64,000 nt of DNA, from assembly GCF_000830005.1 (NCBI RefSeq), contig NZ_CP010407.1, positions 3,453,001 through 3,517,000 on the forward strand, written 5' to 3'. This document shows, piece after piece, positions 16,930 to 25,973 of this stretch (position 1 is its first letter; every line of letters starts with the position of its first letter). The notes under the pieces were generated by a model. That model saw only the letters and a program-made list of their open reading frames with translations, was not told the origin of the DNA and made no database searches. Made by a program: the position numbers and the translations under genes. The DNA comes from Streptomyces vietnamensis. GTDB taxonomy: Bacteria; Actinomycetota; Actinomycetes; Streptomycetales; Streptomycetaceae.

Positions 16930-18198
16930 ATGAAGACCACCAGCACCCTCCGGCGCGCAGGCATCGCCCTGCTCGCCGCGACCACCCTCACCGCGCTCCC
17001 CACCACCGGCGCCACGGCCGCACCGGTGCGCGGCGGCGACACCGGCTGGCACGGCGCCTGGGCCGCGTCCCCGCAGGCGGCGACCGCGCCCTTCGCCCCC
17101 AACTGGTCCACGGCCGGCTTCGACGACCAGACCGTCCGCCAGACCGTGCGGGTCACCACCGGCGGCACCCGGGCCCGCATCGAGCTGACGAACCGTTACG
17201 GCAACACCCCGCTGAGGATCACCGGAGCGACCGTCGCCCGCACCGCCGAGGCCGGCGCCGTGCGGCCCGGTTCGGTCCGCGCGCTCACCTTCGGCGGGCG
17301 CGGCTCCGTCACGATCCCGGCCGGCGGAACCCTGCTGAGCGACGGCGTGCCGTTCCGCACCGGCGCCCTGGAGTCGGTCACCGTCACCCTCTACCTGGCG
17401 GGCCCGACCGGCCCCGCCACCTTCCACCACTTCGCCGGCGCCACCAGCTACCGGGCTGCCGGCGACCACCGCGCCGACGTGGCCGGTACGGCGTTCACCG
17501 AGACCGACTCGTCCTGGTACTACCTCTCCGGCGTCGAGGTCTCCGGCGGCCCGCACTCCGCCCGCCGCGACGGCATCGTCACCTTCGGCGACTCCATCAC
17601 CGACGGCGTGGGCGCCACCCCGAACGCCGACAACCGCTACCCCGACGAGCTCGCCGAGCGCCTCGCCGCGGCCGGCTCCCCGCGGGCCGTCCTCAACCAC
17701 GGCATCGGCGGCAACCAGGTCACCAACGACGTGACCTGGGCCGGCGAGAAGGGCATCGCCCGCTTCAAGCAGGACGTGCTCACGGAGCAGGGCGTCGGGA
17801 CCGTCATCCTCCTCGAAGGCATCAACGACATCGGCGGCAGCGGCCCCGCGTTCCCCGGCGGCCCGACCCCCGAGGTCTCCGTCGAGCGCCTCATCGAGGG
17901 TCACCGCACCCTGATCCGCCAGGCGCACGCCCGCGGCATCAAGGTGATCGGCGCGACGCTGACCCCGATCAAGGGCTCCTTCTACTTCACCCCCGAGAAC
18001 GAGGCCAAGCGCGAGGCGTTCAACACGTGGGTGCGCACGTCCGGCGCGTACGACGAGGTCGTCGACTTCGACCGCGCCGTCGCCGACCCGGCCGACCCGG
18101 ACCGCATCCTCCCCGCGTACGACTCCGGCGACCACCTCCACCCGGGCGACGCGGGCTACCGCGCGATGGCCGAGGCCCTGGACCTCGACGAGTTGTAG
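16930..18198 (+). CDS. secreted SGNH/GDSL hydrolase
   Basis: A 422-residue exported esterase/lipase-type enzyme. A signal peptide (MKTTSTLRRAGIALLAATTL ... ATAAP) leads to a beta-sandwich region (about residues 40-210) and then an SGNH domain with all blocks: VTFGDSITDG (catalytic Ser222), GIGGNQV, LLEGINDIGG and DHLHPGDAGY (Asp401, His404). The family cleaves ester or acetyl groups; the natural substrate cannot be read from the sequence. A GGGGAG precedes the ATG. It faces mfd across a bidirectional terminator. Confidence 0.93.
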   Translation: MKTTSTLRRAGIALLAATTLTALPTTGATAAPVRGGDTGWHGAWAASPQAATAPFAPNWSTAGFDDQTVRQTVRVTTGGTRARIELTNRYGNTPLRITGATVARTAEAGAVRPGSVRALTFGGRGSVTIPAGGTLLSDGVPFRTGALESVTVTLYLAGPTGPATFHHFAGATSYRAAGDHRADVAGTAFTETDSSWYYLSGVEVSGGPHSARRDGIVTFGDSITDGVGATPNADNRYPDELAERLAAAGSPRAVLNHGIGGNQVTNDVTWAGEKGIARFKQDVLTEQGVGTVILLEGINDIGGSGPAFPGGPTPEVSVERLIEGHRTLIRQAHARGIKVIGATLTPIKGSFYFTPENEAKREAFNTWVRTSGAYDEVVDFDRAVADPADPDRILPAYDSGDHLHPGDAGYRAMAEALDLDEL

Positions 18199-18205
18199 GA
18201 GCCGT

Positions 18206-18241
18206 GGGGCGGCACCACCCAAAACCCAGGGGTGCCGCCCC
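18206..18241. terminator. bidirectional terminator
   Basis: An 11-bp stem (ggggcggcacc / ggtgccgcccc) with an A-rich 14-nt loop lies between the converging SGNH hydrolase and mfd genes. Confidence 0.8.
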
Positions 18242-18247
18242 GCGACC

Positions 18248-21200
18248 TCAGCCCCCGAGGATCGTCGTCAGGAACTCGCCCGTCCACGCGAGGAGTTCAC
18301 GGCCGACCACCGGCTTCCCGCCGATCTTCCCCGTCGTCGGGCGCGGCACCAGGATCTGGTGGACGGCCGGCTTGATGACGGACTTCGGGTGGAGGCGCTT
18401 CAGCCTCAGCTCCTGCGACTCGCGCAACTCCACCGGCGCGAAGCGGATGTTGGAGCCCTGGAGGACGATCTCGCCGACCCCGCACGCGCGCGCCAGCATC
18501 CGCAGGCCCGCGACCAGGAGCAGGTTCTCGACCGGCTCGGGCAGCTTGCCGTACCGGTCGGTGAGCTCCTCGCGCACGGCCCTGATGTCCTCCTCCGAGT
18601 TCGCGGAGGCGATCGAGCGGTAGGCCTGGAGCCGCAGCCGCTCCCCCGGCGCGTAGTCGTGCGGCATGTGGGCGTCGACCGGCAGCTCGATCTTCACCTC
18701 CAGCGGGGCCTCCTCCTCGACACCGCCCTCCATCTGCGCCCGGTAGTCGGCGACGGCCTCGCCGACCATCCGTACGTACAGGTCGAAGCCGACGCCCGCG
18801 ATGTGACCGGACTGCTCGCCGCCGAGCAGGTTGCCCGCGCCGCGGATCTCCAGGTCCTTCATGGCGACGTACATGCCGGCGCCCATCTCGGTGTGCTGGG
18901 CGATCGTCGCGAGCCGCTCGTGCGCGGTCTCGGTGAGCGGCTTCTCCGGCGGGTAGAGGAAGTACGCGTAGCCCCGCTCGCGCCCACGGCCGACACGGCC
19001 GCGCAGCTGGTGGAGCTGCGACAGGCCGAAGTTGTCGCCGCGCTCGACGATGAGGGTGTTGGCGTTGGAGATGTCGATGCCGGACTCGACGATCGTCGTC
19101 GACACGAGCACGTCGAACTTCTTCTCCCAGAAGTCGACGACGACCTGCTCCAGGGCCTGCTCCGACATCTGGCCGTGCGCCGTCGCGATCCGCGCCTCGG
19201 GGACGATCTCGCGCAGCCGCGCGGCCGCCCGGTCGATCGAGTCGACCCGGTTGTGGATGTAGAAGACCTGGCCCTCGCGCAGGAGTTCGCGGCGGATGGC
19301 CGCGCCGATCTGCTTCTCCTCGTACGGGCCCACGAAGGTGAGGACCGGGTGCCGCTCCTCCGGCGGGGTCGTGATCGTCGACATCTCGCGGATGCCCGTC
19401 ACCGCCATCTCCAGGGTGCGCGGAATCGGGGTGGCGGACATCGTCAGGACGTCGACGTTCGCCCGGAGCTTCTTCAGCTGCTCCTTGTGCTCGACGCCGA
19501 AGCGCTGCTCCTCGTCGACGATGACCAGACCCAGGTCCTTGAACTTCGTCTCGGAGGAGAACAGGCGGTGGGTGCCGATGACGACGTCGACCGAGCCCTC
19601 CCGCAGCCCCTCCATCGTCGCCTTCGACTCGGTGTCCGTCTGGAACCGCGACAGCGCCCGCACCTTCACCGGGAACTGCGAGTACCGCTCGCTGAACGTG
19701 CCGAAGTGCTGCTGCACGAGCAGCGTCGTCGGGACGAGGACCGCGACCTGCTTGCCGTCCTGGACGGCCTTGAAGGCCGCCCGCACCGCGATCTCCGTCT
19801 TGCCGTAGCCGACGTCGCCGCAGATCAGACGGTCCATGGGGACCGTCTTCTCCATGTCCTCCTTCACCTCGGCGATGGTGGACAGCTGGTCGGGCGTCTC
19901 CGCGTACGGGAAGGCGTCCTCCAGCTCCCGCTGCCACGGCGTGTCCGGGCCGAAGGCGTGGCCGGGAGCCGCCATGCGGGCGCTGTACAGCTTGATCAGG
20001 TCGGCCGCGATCTCCTTGACGGCCTTCTTCGCGCGCTGCTTCGTCTTCGTCCAGTCCGCGCCGCCGAGCCGGTGCAGGGTCGGCGCCTCGCCGCCCACGT
20101 ACTTGGTGACCTGCTCCAGCTGGTCGGTCGGGATGTACAGGCGGTCGCCGGGCTGGCCGCGCTTCGCGGGCGCGTACTCGACGAGGAGGTACTCGCGGGT
20201 CGCGCCCTGCACGGTCCGCTGCACCATCTCGATGTACCGGCCGACGCCGTGCTGCTCGTGCACGATGTAGTCGCCGACCTCCAGGGTCAGCGGGTCGATC
20301 GTCTTGCGGCGCTTGGCCGGCATCCGCTGGCCGTCCTTGCCGGCCGCCTTCTGGCCGGACAGGTCGGTCTCGGTGAGCACGGCGAGCTTGAGCGCGGGGT
20401 CGACGAAGCCGTAGTCGATGGAGCCGGTCGACACGTGCACGACGGCCGGGGAGATCTCGGCGAGGTCGGCGTCGAGACGGGCGGCGATGCCCTCGCCGCC
20501 GAGGACCTCGACCGTACGGGACGCGGGGCCGTGGGCCTCCGTCACGTACACCGTGCGCCAGCCGTCGGCCAGCCAGCCCTTGGTGTCGGCGAGCGCGCGG
20601 GCGGTGTCGCCGCGGTACGACTCGGGGGCGTGCATGCCGAGGGTGAGCGTGTCGGCCCCCTGGTCGACGTCCGCCGCGAACGGCGACACCGACCACCAGG
20701 CCATGCCCAGCTCGCGCGCCCGGTCCCGTACGTCCGCGATCCCCCACAGCGAGGCCGCGCCGACGTCGATCGGGGCCTCGCCGCCGCCGGCGGTGGCCGC
20801 CCAGGAGGCCTGCAGGAACTCCTGGCTGGTGGCGACGAGGTCGGCGGCCCGGGTCCGTACCCGCTCGGGGTCGCAGACGACGGCCATGGAGCCCTTGGGC
20901 AGGACGTCGAGCAGCAGCTCCATGTCGTCGACGAGGACCGGCGCGAGGGACTCCATGCCCTCGACCGCGATCCCCTCGGCGATCTTGCCGAGGAGTTCGC
21001 CCAGCTCGGGGTGCTCCTCGGCGAGCGCCGCGGCCCGCTCGCGCACCTCGTCGGTCAGGAGCAGCTCGCGGCAGGGCGGCGCCCAGAGCCCGTGCTCGGC
21101 GACTTCGAGGGACCGCTGGTCGGCGACCTTGAAGTACCGGATCTCCTCGACGTCGTCGCCCCAGAACTCGATCCGGAGCGGGTGCTCCTCGGTCGGCGGG

Positions 21201-21778
21201 AAGACGTCCAGGATGCCGCCGCGCACGGCGAACTCGCCGCGCTTCTCGACGAGCTCGACCCGGGAGTACGCGGCGGCCGCGAGCCCCTCGACGACGTCGT
21301 CGAGGTCGGCGGTCTGTCCGGACCGCAGCGCCACGGGTTCGAGATCCCCAAGGCCCTTGACCTGCGGCTGGAGTACGGAACGGATGGGCGCGACGACGAC
21401 GGAGACGGGCCCGGCGGCGGGGTCGTCGTCGCGGGGGTGGGCCAGTCGCCGGAGCACGGCGAGGCGGCGGCCGACGGTGTCGGAGCGGGGCGAGAGCCGC
21501 TCGTGCGGCAGGGTCTCCCAGGAGGGGTACTCGACGACCGTGTCCGGGTCGAGCAGCGACCGCAGCGCGGCGGCGAGGTCCTCGGCCTCCCGGCCGGTCG
21601 CGGTCACCGCGAGCACCGGCCGCCCCGAGTCCCGGGCCAGCGCGGCCACGGCGAACGGCCGCGCGGCCGCCGGCCCGACCAGGTCCACGTGCGGACGGTT
21701 CCCGTCGGCGGCGGCCTTCACCGCCTCGGCGAGGGCGGCGTCCTTGACGACGACATCGAGCAGGCCGTGCAGACTCAT
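18248..21778 (-). CDS. mfd: transcription-repair coupling factor Mfd
   Basis: An 1176-residue ATPase that removes RNA polymerase stalled at DNA lesions and recruits UvrA. The sequence shows the UvrB-like N-terminal modules, the RNAP-interaction domain (YIPTDQLEQVTKYVGG), the translocase with Walker A DVGYGKTE (Lys660), DEEQRFGVEHKEQLK (motif II), TMSATPIPRTLEMA (motif III), VESGIDISNANTLIVER and QLRGRVGR (motifs V-VI), and the C-terminal TRCF domain that binds UvrA (around EVKIELPVDAHMPHDY onward). The length is usual. MSLHGLLDVV at 21778 was taken as the start; the 21-codon extension further upstream lacks family likeness. It is a stand-alone gene. Confidence 0.98.
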   Translation of the reverse strand: MSLHGLLDVVVKDAALAEAVKAAADGNRPHVDLVGPAAARPFAVAALARDSGRPVLAVTATGREAEDLAAALRSLLDPDTVVEYPSWETLPHERLSPRSDTVGRRLAVLRRLAHPRDDDPAAGPVSVVVAPIRSVLQPQVKGLGDLEPVALRSGQTADLDDVVEGLAAAAYSRVELVEKRGEFAVRGGILDVFPPTEEHPLRIEFWGDDVEEIRYFKVADQRSLEVAEHGLWAPPCRELLLTDEVRERAAALAEEHPELGELLGKIAEGIAVEGMESLAPVLVDDMELLLDVLPKGSMAVVCDPERVRTRAADLVATSQEFLQASWAATAGGGEAPIDVGAASLWGIADVRDRARELGMAWWSVSPFAADVDQGADTLTLGMHAPESYRGDTARALADTKGWLADGWRTVYVTEAHGPASRTVEVLGGEGIAARLDADLAEISPAVVHVSTGSIDYGFVDPALKLAVLTETDLSGQKAAGKDGQRMPAKRRKTIDPLTLEVGDYIVHEQHGVGRYIEMVQRTVQGATREYLLVEYAPAKRGQPGDRLYIPTDQLEQVTKYVGGEAPTLHRLGGADWTKTKQRAKKAVKEIAADLIKLYSARMAAPGHAFGPDTPWQRELEDAFPYAETPDQLSTIAEVKEDMEKTVPMDRLICGDVGYGKTEIAVRAAFKAVQDGKQVAVLVPTTLLVQQHFGTFSERYSQFPVKVRALSRFQTDTESKATMEGLREGSVDVVIGTHRLFSSETKFKDLGLVIVDEEQRFGVEHKEQLKKLRANVDVLTMSATPIPRTLEMAVTGIREMSTITTPPEERHPVLTFVGPYEEKQIGAAIRRELLREGQVFYIHNRVDSIDRAAARLREIVPEARIATAHGQMSEQALEQVVVDFWEKKFDVLVSTTIVESGIDISNANTLIVERGDNFGLSQLHQLRGRVGRGRERGYAYFLYPPEKPLTETAHERLATIAQHTEMGAGMYVAMKDLEIRGAGNLLGGEQSGHIAGVGFDLYVRMVGEAVADYRAQMEGGVEEEAPLEVKIELPVDAHMPHDYAPGERLRLQAYRSIASANSEEDIRAVREELTDRYGKLPEPVENLLLVAGLRMLARACGVGEIVLQGSNIRFAPVELRESQELRLKRLHPKSVIKPAVHQILVPRPTTGKIGGKPVVGRELLAWTGEFLTTILGG

Positions 21779-21930
21779 GGAGCTTCCATCCCGGGTTCGG
21801 TGTACGGGGGCGGGCAACGCGAACAGCCCGACACGTCTCACGGGCCGGGTGGTCCCGGGCCGTCACGGCCCGGTGCGACCCCAGCCTACGACGTGCCACT
21901 GTCACTCGCCCGAAGGAAAGGGGCCGCCCG

Positions 21931-21948
21931 GGACTACGCTTTAAGTCC
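21931..21948. promoter_or_regulatory. inverted repeat upstream of Phd/YefM gene
   Basis: GGACT-N8-AGTCC, about 60 bases before the antitoxin start. Phd/YefM proteins bind such dyads to autoregulate, so this is a candidate operator. Evidence is one dyad only. Confidence 0.3.
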
Positions 21949-22007
21949 AGTACCTCGTCCACCCGCGCACACCCAGCGGTGAGCCCTCCCCACTGTGAGA
22001 GGCCGCT

Positions 22008-22253
22008 ATGGAAGCAGCCCGGCAGTACAACGTCCACGAGGCGAAGACCCACTTCTCCAAGATCCTGGATGCGGTCGCCACCGGCGAGGAGGTGATCATC
22101 AGCAAGTCCGGCGAGCCGGTCGCGAAGGTGGTCCCCCTGGTCGGCAGGGCCCACCGGGGGGACCACGGATCCCCCAAGGGCCGCAGCACCGCCGCCGACG
22201 ACTTCGACGATCCCCCCGAGGCCTTCGACGAGGCCTTCGGAGTGGACGAATGA
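22008..22253 (+). CDS. Phd/YefM family antitoxin, orphan
   Basis: An 81-residue protein. YNVHEAKTHFSKILDAVATG followed by IISKSGEPVAKVVPL is the classic Phd/YefM fold (dimerising DNA-binding N-terminus). The acidic tail DDFDDPPEAFDEAFGVDE would normally wrap a toxin. GAGAGG lies 5 bases before the ATG. In complete systems a PIN (VapC-like) or Doc toxin follows with an ATGA overlap. Here the ATGA is present (22250-22253) and begins ATGAAGCTC, as VapC genes often do, but the frame stops after six codons and runs into tandem repeats. So the toxin appears to have been lost, and the antitoxin may remain as a regulator or an anti-addiction factor. Confidence 0.88.
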   Translation: MEAARQYNVHEAKTHFSKILDAVATGEEVIISKSGEPVAKVVPLVGRAHRGDHGSPKGRSTAADDFDDPPEAFDEAFGVDE

Positions 22254-22270
22254 AGCTCCCACCCGTCTGA
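22250..22270 (+). other. possible remnant start of a lost toxin gene
   Basis: ATGAAGCTCCCACCCGTCTGA encodes MKLPPV and a stop. It overlaps the antitoxin stop by four bases, exactly where a VapC-type toxin (often MKLLLD...) would begin. It could also be chance; no further toxin-like coding is visible in any frame before the terminator. Confidence 0.3.
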
Positions 22271-22333
22271 GCTCTCACCCGTCCGAGCTCCCGCCCGCCG
22301 GAGCTCCCACCCGTCCGAGCTCCCACCCACCGT
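22254..22333. repeat. five 16-bp tandem repeats after antitoxin stop
   Basis: Five head-to-tail copies of a 16-bp unit of the form agctcccacccgtccg, with one to four changes per copy, begin at the base after the antitoxin stop codon. There are no spacers, so it is not a CRISPR array. Confidence 0.85.
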
Positions 22334-22352
22334 CCGAACCTCCTGAGCAGCC

Positions 22353-22396
22353 GTGCGGGCCCCGGTGGACCTGGCAGAGTCCACCGGGGCCCGCAC
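22353..22396. terminator. strong bidirectional terminator
   Basis: A perfect 17-bp inverted repeat (gtgcgggccccggtgga and its complement) with a 10-nt loop lies between the antitoxin gene and the ABC permease gene that reads towards it. Confidence 0.9.
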
Positions 22397-22421
22397 CCCC
22401 CGTCGCCGTCCCGCGGCGCGG

Positions 22422-24995
22422 CTACTCGCTCGCGATCGCGTTCAGGACGTTCATCCGGCCCGCCCGGAACGCCGGGACCAGCGCCGCGAAGAGCCCCACG
22501 AAGGCCGAGCCGATGAAGACGGTCACGATCGTCGGCCAGGGGATCTCCAGGACACCGAGCCCCTCCAGGGCCAGGAGCTTCTGCGCGGCCGTGCCCCAGC
22601 CCATCCCCAGGCCCAGGCCGAGGAGGGCGCCGAAGAGGGCGATGACCACCGACTCCAGGCGGATCATGCGGCGCAGCTGCCGGCGGGAGAGGCCGATGGC
22701 CCGCATGAGGCCGATCTCGCGGGTCCGTTCGACCACCGAGAGGGCGAGGGTGTTCACGACGCCGAGGACCGCGACGATGATCGCCAGGGCGAGGAGCCCG
22801 TACACGATGTTGAGCAGCTGCCCGACCTGGTTCTGCAGCTCCTCCTTGTAGTCGGCCTGGTTGCTGACCTTGTACTGCGGGTACGGCGCGAGGGCGTCCT
22901 TGAGGGCCTCGTACGCGGCGGTCTCCTGGCCGTCCTTGGCGCTGGCCAGGACGAGGAGGCTGCCCGGCACCCGGTCGGCGGGCAGGTGGCGGGTGACGGT
23001 GGAGACGGCGGTGTACATCGCGCCCTTGTCGACCTGGCCGGTGTCCGCCGTGATCGCCGCGACCTTCAGCTTCACCGTGTCGCCGCCCTTGAAGGCGACG
23101 GTCAGGACGTCGCCGACCTTCACGCGGTGCTCGGTGGCGTAGTCGCTGCCGACGGACATGGCGTCCTCGCCGTACGCGTCGGTGAGGGTGCCGGCGGTGA
23201 CCTCGCGGCGCAGGTCCTTCACGTACGTCGGGTCGGTGGCGGCCAGGTCGGCCGTGGAGACCTTGCCGCGCGGGTCGGTGACCTTCGCGTCGACCCACTT
23301 GTACGCGGTGACGTGGTCCAGGCCGGGGGTCTTCGCCACGGCGGCCTGCGCCTGCGGCACGATCGGCTGCCCCGTACCGGACCGCACGATGAAGTCGGCG
23401 CCGACGGAGCGGTCCAGTTCCTCGGTGGCCGAGGCGACCATCGAGGAGCCGACCACGGAGAGGCCGGCGACGAGCGCGAGGCCGATCATCAGGGCGGCGG
23501 CGGTGGCGCCGGTGCGGCGCGGGTTGCGCAGCGCGTTGCGCTCGGCCATCCGGCCGACGGGCCCGAAGATCCGCAGGACGACGACGCCGAGGGCGCGGAC
23601 GACGCCGCCCGCGAGGAGCGGGCCGACGACGACGAAGCCGAGGAGGGTGAGGACGACGCCGAGGCCGAGCCAGAGGGAGCCGGGTCCGGCCTCGTCGGCG
23701 CGGGCGGCGACGACCAGGGCGGCCGCCCCGGCGGCGGTGAGGACGAGCCCGATCAGGCCCCGTACCCTGCCCGCCTTCCCGTCCGCCGGGGTGCCCGCGT
23801 CGCGGAGGGCGGCCATCGGGGAGACCTTCCCGGCCCGGCGGGCGGGGATGTACGCGGCGAGGACGGTGACGACGATGCCGAGGGCGAGGCCGACGGCCGG
23901 GGTCGTCCAGGCGACGGTGAGGTCGCGGGTGGAGAGCTCCATGCCCATGGAGGCCATGAGCTTCATGAGCCCGACGGCGAGGCCGACGCCGGCGGCGACA
24001 CCGGCGACGGAGCCGACGACACCGAGCAGGAACGCCTCGACGAGGACGGACCGGTTGACCTGCTTGCGGCTCGATCCGACGGCCCGCATGAGGCCGATCT
24101 CGCGGGTGCGCTGGGCGACCAGCATGGAGAAGGTGTTGACGATGAGGAAGATGCCGACGAGGAAGGCGATCCCGGCGAAGCCGAGCATCGCGTACTTCAT
24201 GACGTCGAGGAAGCCGGCCATGCTCGCGCGGCCCGCGTCGGCGACCTCGGCGGCGGTCTGCAGCTTGTAGCCGCCTCCGAGGGCGGCGGCGACGTCAGCC
24301 TTGAGCGCGTCGTCGGAGACCCCGTCCTTCGCGTCGACGGAGACCTGGGTGAACAGCCCGGTCTTCCCGAGGAGTTCACGCTGAGCGGTGGCGGTGTCGA
24401 AGTAGACGACCGTGGCGCCGGGGTTGGTGACCTTGAACTCGACGGTGCCGACGATCTTCGCGGTGAAGTCGCCGGTGACGGCGATGGTCCGCAGCTCGTC
24501 GCCGAGCTTCAGGCCGTGCTTCTCGGCGGTGGCGCCGTCGACGACGACCTCGGTGGGGCCGCGCGGCTCGTGGCCGGAGGCGATCTCCACCGAACGCAGC
24601 TCGTTGGGCGTCCAGTTGACGGCGATCGTCGGGGCGCCGCCGGTCGGGCCGACGTTCTTGTTCTTCGCGTCGACGACGGTGACGCTCGTCGAAGCGACCG
24701 AGCCCTGCGCGTCCTTGACGCCCTCGACCTTCCTGATCCGCTCGACGAGCGAGGCGGGCAGGGACTCGGGGCGGCCGTTCTGCGGGATGTCGTCGTTGCC
24801 GCCGGCGGCCTTCGGGCTGACGGTGACGTCGGAGGCGGTCGACGCGAAGAGCTTGTCGAACGTCGTGTTCATCGTGTCGGTGAAGACGAGCGTCCCACTG
24901 ACGAAGGCGACGGAGAGGAGGACGGCGACGGCGGAGAGCGCCATCCGGCCCTTGTGCGCGAAGAAGTTGCGCAGCGAGGTCTTGAGGACGGTCAT
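22422..24995 (-). CDS. MacB/FtsX-like ABC transporter permease
   Basis: An 857-residue membrane protein built of two repeats. Each repeat has a MacB-type extracellular domain and an FtsX permease unit: first TM LSAVAVLLSVAFVSGTLVF, then a block of TMs containing RTREIGLMRAVGSSRKQV; the second block starts RRTGATAAALMIGLALVAG and has RTREIGLMRAIGLSRRQL. The duplicated REIGLMRA(V/I)G coupling helix is diagnostic. The family exports or extracts lipophilic compounds, peptides or lipoproteins from the membrane. The ATG at 24995 overlaps the ATPase stop (ATGA), so the two subunits are translationally coupled. The substrate is unknown. Confidence 0.93.
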   Translation of the reverse strand: MTVLKTSLRNFFAHKGRMALSAVAVLLSVAFVSGTLVFTDTMNTTFDKLFASTASDVTVSPKAAGGNDDIPQNGRPESLPASLVERIRKVEGVKDAQGSVASTSVTVVDAKNKNVGPTGGAPTIAVNWTPNELRSVEIASGHEPRGPTEVVVDGATAEKHGLKLGDELRTIAVTGDFTAKIVGTVEFKVTNPGATVVYFDTATAQRELLGKTGLFTQVSVDAKDGVSDDALKADVAAALGGGYKLQTAAEVADAGRASMAGFLDVMKYAMLGFAGIAFLVGIFLIVNTFSMLVAQRTREIGLMRAVGSSRKQVNRSVLVEAFLLGVVGSVAGVAAGVGLAVGLMKLMASMGMELSTRDLTVAWTTPAVGLALGIVVTVLAAYIPARRAGKVSPMAALRDAGTPADGKAGRVRGLIGLVLTAAGAAALVVAARADEAGPGSLWLGLGVVLTLLGFVVVGPLLAGGVVRALGVVVLRIFGPVGRMAERNALRNPRRTGATAAALMIGLALVAGLSVVGSSMVASATEELDRSVGADFIVRSGTGQPIVPQAQAAVAKTPGLDHVTAYKWVDAKVTDPRGKVSTADLAATDPTYVKDLRREVTAGTLTDAYGEDAMSVGSDYATEHRVKVGDVLTVAFKGGDTVKLKVAAITADTGQVDKGAMYTAVSTVTRHLPADRVPGSLLVLASAKDGQETAAYEALKDALAPYPQYKVSNQADYKEELQNQVGQLLNIVYGLLALAIIVAVLGVVNTLALSVVERTREIGLMRAIGLSRRQLRRMIRLESVVIALFGALLGLGLGMGWGTAAQKLLALEGLGVLEIPWPTIVTVFIGSAFVGLFAALVPAFRAGRMNVLNAIASE

Positions 24996-25780
24996 GAGGT
25001 CCGCCCGCGCGCGTCGAAGTCCTTCATGCGGTCGAGTACGGCGTCGGCGGTGGGCCGCTCCATCTCGTCCACGATCCGCCCGTCGGCGAGGTAGAGCACC
25101 CGGTCCGCGTAGGAGGCTGCGACGGGGTCGTGGGTCACCATGACGATCGTCTGCCCCAGCTCGTCCACGGACGTACGGAGGAAGCCGAGGACCTCCGCTC
25201 CGGCCCGCGAGTCGAGGTTTCCGGTCGGCTCGTCGCCGAAGATGATCTCGGGCCGGGCGGCGAGCGCGCGGGCCACGGCGACGCGCTGCTGCTGGCCGCC
25301 GGAGAGCTCGTTCGGCCGGTGCTTGAGGCGCTCGGAGAGCCCGACGGTGTCGACGACCCGCCGCAGCCACTCCGCGTCGGGCTTCCGCCCGGCGATGTCC
25401 ATCGGCAGCGTGATGTTCTCGAGGGCGTTCAGGGTGGGCAGCAGGTTGAACGCCTGGAAGATGAACCCGATCCGGTCCCGGCGCAGTTGGGTGAGCTTCT
25501 TGTCCTTGAGACCGGTGATCTCGGTCTCGTCGAGGAAGATCTGCCCGCTGCTGACGGTGTCGAGCCCGGCGAGGCAGTGCATCAGGGTCGACTTGCCGGA
25601 ACCCGAGGGCCCCATGATCGCGGTGAACCGCCCGCGGGCGATGTCCACGTCGACGGAGTCGAGCGCGACGACCCGGGTCTCCCCCGACCCGTACGCCTTG
25701 ACGACCTGGCGCGCCCGCGCGGCCACGGCCGTCCCCTCGCCAGTACCCCCGTGCCTGGGGATGGTCACAGCCGTAGTCAC
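24992..25780 (-). CDS. ABC transporter ATP-binding protein (MacB/LolD type)
   Basis: A 262-residue ATPase with Walker A GPSGSGKST, Q-loop FQAFNLLPTLNALEN, signature LSGGQQQRVAVARALA, Walker B IIFGDEPTGNLD and H-loop VMVTHD. The P-T-G-N-L-D form and NLLPTLNALEN mark the MacB/LolD exporter group. A GTG start at 25780 follows AAGGAG. It is first in a two-gene operon with the permease and divergent from an MFS drug-type exporter. Confidence 0.95.
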   Translation of the reverse strand: MTTAVTIPRHGGTGEGTAVAARARQVVKAYGSGETRVVALDSVDVDIARGRFTAIMGPSGSGKSTLMHCLAGLDTVSSGQIFLDETEITGLKDKKLTQLRRDRIGFIFQAFNLLPTLNALENITLPMDIAGRKPDAEWLRRVVDTVGLSERLKHRPNELSGGQQQRVAVARALAARPEIIFGDEPTGNLDSRAGAEVLGFLRTSVDELGQTIVMVTHDPVAASYADRVLYLADGRIVDEMERPTADAVLDRMKDFDARGRTS

Positions 25781-25973
25781 GGTTTCTCTCCTTGGAACGG
25801 TGGGTGGGTTTGTAAGTTCAAGTTAAGAAGCGGGAACGGCAGTTCTCCTCATCCGCCGGTACGAACGGCCCCTGGGCCGCATGGGGGAGAGGCCCCTAGG
25901 GGTTCTCAACCCTGGGGTGGGGTGAGACCCTGACCGCGCACATTTAGGTGTACGAAGAAAGGAAGGGTGCGCG
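25781..25973. promoter_or_regulatory. divergent promoter region of two exporters
   Basis: It contains both start-proximal regions. A direct-repeat-like element gttcaagttaag at about 25816-25827 and a CT-AGGGG-rich segment near 25890-25900 are visible; neither is a motif I can assign. Confidence 0.35.

Noticed and set aside
18297..22262. Long open frames on both strands over mfd
   Set aside because: Shadow frames from GC-rich third positions; the Mfd frame has all helicase motifs and the others have none.
22254..22333. CRISPR array
   Set aside because: Units are contiguous 16-bp direct repeats with no spacers and no cas genes.
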